From: Megamerina dolium
Lineage: Eukaryota; Arthropoda; Insecta; Diptera; Megamerinidae
DNA length: 64,000 nt
Direction: 5' to 3'
Assembly: GCA_963854835.1 (NCBI GenBank)
Contig: OY978525.1
Coordinates: 55,573,855-55,637,854, forward strand
Below the pieces are notes generated by a model. It was not told the origin of the DNA. It made no database searches and saw only the letters and a list, made by a program, of their open reading frames with translations. Below, in pieces: positions 62,131 through 64,000 of this stretch. Within the stretch, counting starts at the first letter, position 1; each line of letters starts with the position of its first letter. The translations under genes and the position numbers were made by a program.

Positions 62131-63410
62131 TATGTCGACAATGTGCTCCTTGCTCTCCACTCGACACAATGTTTACATTCCATGTTGCAAGGACGACGAG
62201 ATAGAGCATCCGCGTTGCCGTGAAGTCCTCCTTTACGATGTTCGATGGTAAAATCATAACTCTGCAGCCTTTCAATCCAGCGCGACAATTGTCCTTCTGG
62301 GTTTTTAAATTGTAATAACCACCTTAGCGCTGCGTGGTCAGTTCTTAGATGAAATGACTGGCCGTACAAGTATTTATGGAAATACTTTACACATTCCAGT
62401 ATTGCGAGCAACTCTCTTCGAGTGACATAGTATTTTTTTTCTGGCTTCGACAGGATTTTACTGTAGTATGCTATTACTTTTTCTTGCCCATCTATGATCT
62501 GAGAGAGCACACCACCTATTCCATAGCCACTTGCATCTGTGTCCAACACAAACTTTTGTCCAGGTACTGGGTACGCTAATACTGGTGCTGAACAGAGTTT
62601 TTCTTTCAGCTGTTCGAATGCTTTCTGTTGGTACTCGCCCCACATAAATGGTTTGTTTTTTCTTGTTAACTCATGCAGACTACTGGCGATGTTTGCAAAT
62701 CCAGGAACAAATCGTCTATAGTAGGTGCATAAGCCTAGGAAGCTTCTTAACTCGTGAAGATTCGACGGAATAGGCCATTCTTGTACTGCTGCTACTTTCT
62801 CCTCGTCGGTATGTACCCCTTCTGTTGTTACTTTATGACCAAGATATTTAACTTCTCGCCTGAATAGTGAACACTTTTTCATACTCAGTTTAAGCCCTGC
62901 TGATTGTATACGCTCAAATACTTCTTTCAACTTTTCCAGGTGGTCGTTAAAATCTTTCCCCATCACGATAATGTCATCGAGGTACACCAAACACGTTTTC
63001 CAGTGTACTCCTCTGAGTACACGCTCCATCAGACGTTCGAAAGTAACTGGCGCATTGCATAAACCAAATGGCATGACTGTAAATTGCCATAGACCATCGC
63101 CAATACTGAAAGCTGTTTTCTCTTTGTCCTCCTTACCAAGTTCCACTTGCCAGTAGCTACTTTGCAAATCAAGAGTTGAGAACCACTTCGCACCAGATAG
63201 TGTGTCCAGAGTGTCATCGATTTTTGGCAGTGGATAGCTGTCTTTTTTCGTAATATCATTTAGCTTTCTGTAATCCACACAGAATCGAGTACTTCCATCC
63301 TTCTTCTTTACCAGCACAACTGGTGAACTCCATGGACTCGCTGATGGTTCAATAACACCTTGTTTCTGCATATCGCTAATCAGCTTAATGGCTTCATCTC
63401 TTTTGGCCAA
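62131..63410 (-). pseudogene. Gypsy-like copy 2 reverse transcriptase and RNase H
   Basis: The frame from 63410 is open for more than 400 codons. RT: VVLVKKKDGSTRFCVDYRKL, LDLQSSYWQV, FGLCNAPVTFERLM and the catalytic box YLDDIIV. RNase H: FVLDTDASGYGIGGVL, KKYYVTRRELLAI, LRTDHAALRWL and GNADALSRRPC. It leaves frame near 62130 in the linker to integrase, exactly the region to which Gag is fused in the short copy. Upstream (63410-63600) the RT N-terminal extension is broken by stops. The enzyme would copy the genomic RNA into cDNA. Confidence 0.9.
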
Positions 63411-63608
63411 TGGAACTCGTCATGGTGTTTGACGAATTGGTCTAGAATCACCGGTGACAATGTGATGCTTCACGATGGTTGTTCACCCTCCATTTTTTCC
63501 ATTTGAAGAAAAGATTGAACTATACTTTTCCAATAGTTGTAAAACCTTTTCTTTTTGCTGGTTGGTAAGCACACCTGCCCACTCTTCCATCTGTGCTTTT
63601 ATTTCGAT

Positions 63609-64000
63609 TTAGTTTAACGATGGATTTGTGTTAGTGGAGCGATCGCTATCCACCTTCTCCTTCTTTTGTCTTCCTGAAAAATTGGATCTTGATCGCTTTC
63701 GTCGTAGACGGCAGTCACGCGCCATGTATCCTGGTTTGTCGCAAATAAAGCACTTACCAGTAAATTTGTTTTCGCGTCGACCTGTTGTTCTTCCTTCAGG
63801 CTGCACTACAGATTTTACTGCCTGACGCACTGCTTCAACCAGATCTGTTGTTTCTGTTTCTAATTGTCGAACCCGTGACATTGGTCGACACATGAAACTG
63901 GCGGCTTCAAACGTCAAGGCACTACTGACTGTTTCGGCATAAGTATTCCTGGGTGACATGACTAGGGCACGCTTTGTCTCTCCATCGCGTATGCCCTCTA
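63609..64000 (-). pseudogene. Gypsy-like copy 2 Gag, C-terminal part (continues beyond window)
   Basis: The minus-strand frame has MSPRNTYAETVSSALTFEAA, as in the short copy, and a single CCHC knuckle (CFICDKPGYMARDC), where the short copy has two. It ends SDRSTNTNPSLN and a stop at 63609. RT-type sequence starts directly afterwards, so the protease region is missing. The N-terminal SAP region lies outside the window. Confidence 0.85.

Larger units (their letters stand above)
60525..64000 (-). mobile_element. SAP-Gag gypsy-like element, copy 2 (longer, damaged, runs off the window)
   Basis: Same family as 17502-21283: a partial LTR at the left, polypurine tract, integrase, RNase H, RT and the start of Gag in reverse order. 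It keeps the RT-RNase H that the short copy lacks but has no recognisable protease. Integrase is frameshifted and has a catalytic substitution. The left end of its LTR is lost at the junction with BEL-F. Confidence 0.9.

Overview
This is eukaryotic DNA from an AT-rich insect genome. It is made almost entirely of transposable elements (TEs), and I could not support any host protein-coding gene. The families are the ones that dominate dipteran genomes: BEL/Pao and Ty3/gypsy LTR retrotransposons, a jockey-clade LINE, an RTE-like LINE, mariner (DD34D), a DD41D rosa-like mariner relative, and a Harbinger remnant. With no host gene to anchor it, a higher fly, possibly a tephritid fruit fly, is an inference (the rosa group was first described in a Ceratitis fruit fly).

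Layout. 1-880: ends of retroviral-type env genes, one on each strand, plus a tRNA-derived scrap. 880-5100 (minus): a decayed BEL/Pao element (BEL-A copy 1) whose integrase is followed on the same strand by env pieces. A block of about 5.2 kb (4014-9232) holding BEL-A gag, a jockey fragment, a repeat/leader sequence and half a mariner recurs almost unchanged at 11236-16543. The second copy is preceded by another BEL-A pol remnant (9233-11235) and followed by the rest of the mariner (to 17361). 17502-21283 (minus): a complete LTR element of Ty3/gypsy type whose single 952-codon frame joins a SAP-domain Gag directly to integrase. 21324-27063 (plus): an older BEL element (BEL-B) with 5-bp target duplications. 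27115-34310 (plus): a BEL gag/protease remnant (BEL-D) split by a near full-length jockey (copy A, 28331-32849) and by an RTE-like fragment. 34311-36560: AT-rich leader-like DNA, an LTR-like segment and a minus-strand BEL scrap (BEL-E). 36565-43270 (minus): an RTE-like LINE split by jockey copy B. 44131-45005: a Harbinger remnant. 45602-53225 (minus): an intact BEL/Pao element (BEL-C) with identical LTRs, a perfect 5-bp target duplication and an uninterrupted 1735-codon gag-pol. 54031-55316: a DD41D mariner-like element with good inverted repeats. 55951-58603: 5'-truncated jockey copy C. 59229-60524: another BEL remnant (BEL-F). 60525-64000 (minus): a second, longer but damaged copy of the SAP-Gag gypsy-like family, running off the window.

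How the parts work together. BEL-C looks able to supply its own Gag, protease, RT, RNase H and integrase. The gypsy-like copy at 17502 keeps LTRs, primer site, Gag and a complete integrase triad but has lost protease, RT and RNase H, so it would need an autonomous relative. The copy at 60525 keeps RT/RNase H but has a damaged integrase and no recognisable protease. Four of five jockey copies share the same disabling lesions. Nesting gives a relative history: old BEL remnants were invaded by the RTE-like LINE and jockey, while the gypsy-like and BEL-C insertions are very young by LTR identity. TEs of all ages, in both orientations and without host genes, are typical of heterochromatin or a piRNA cluster; that is inference.
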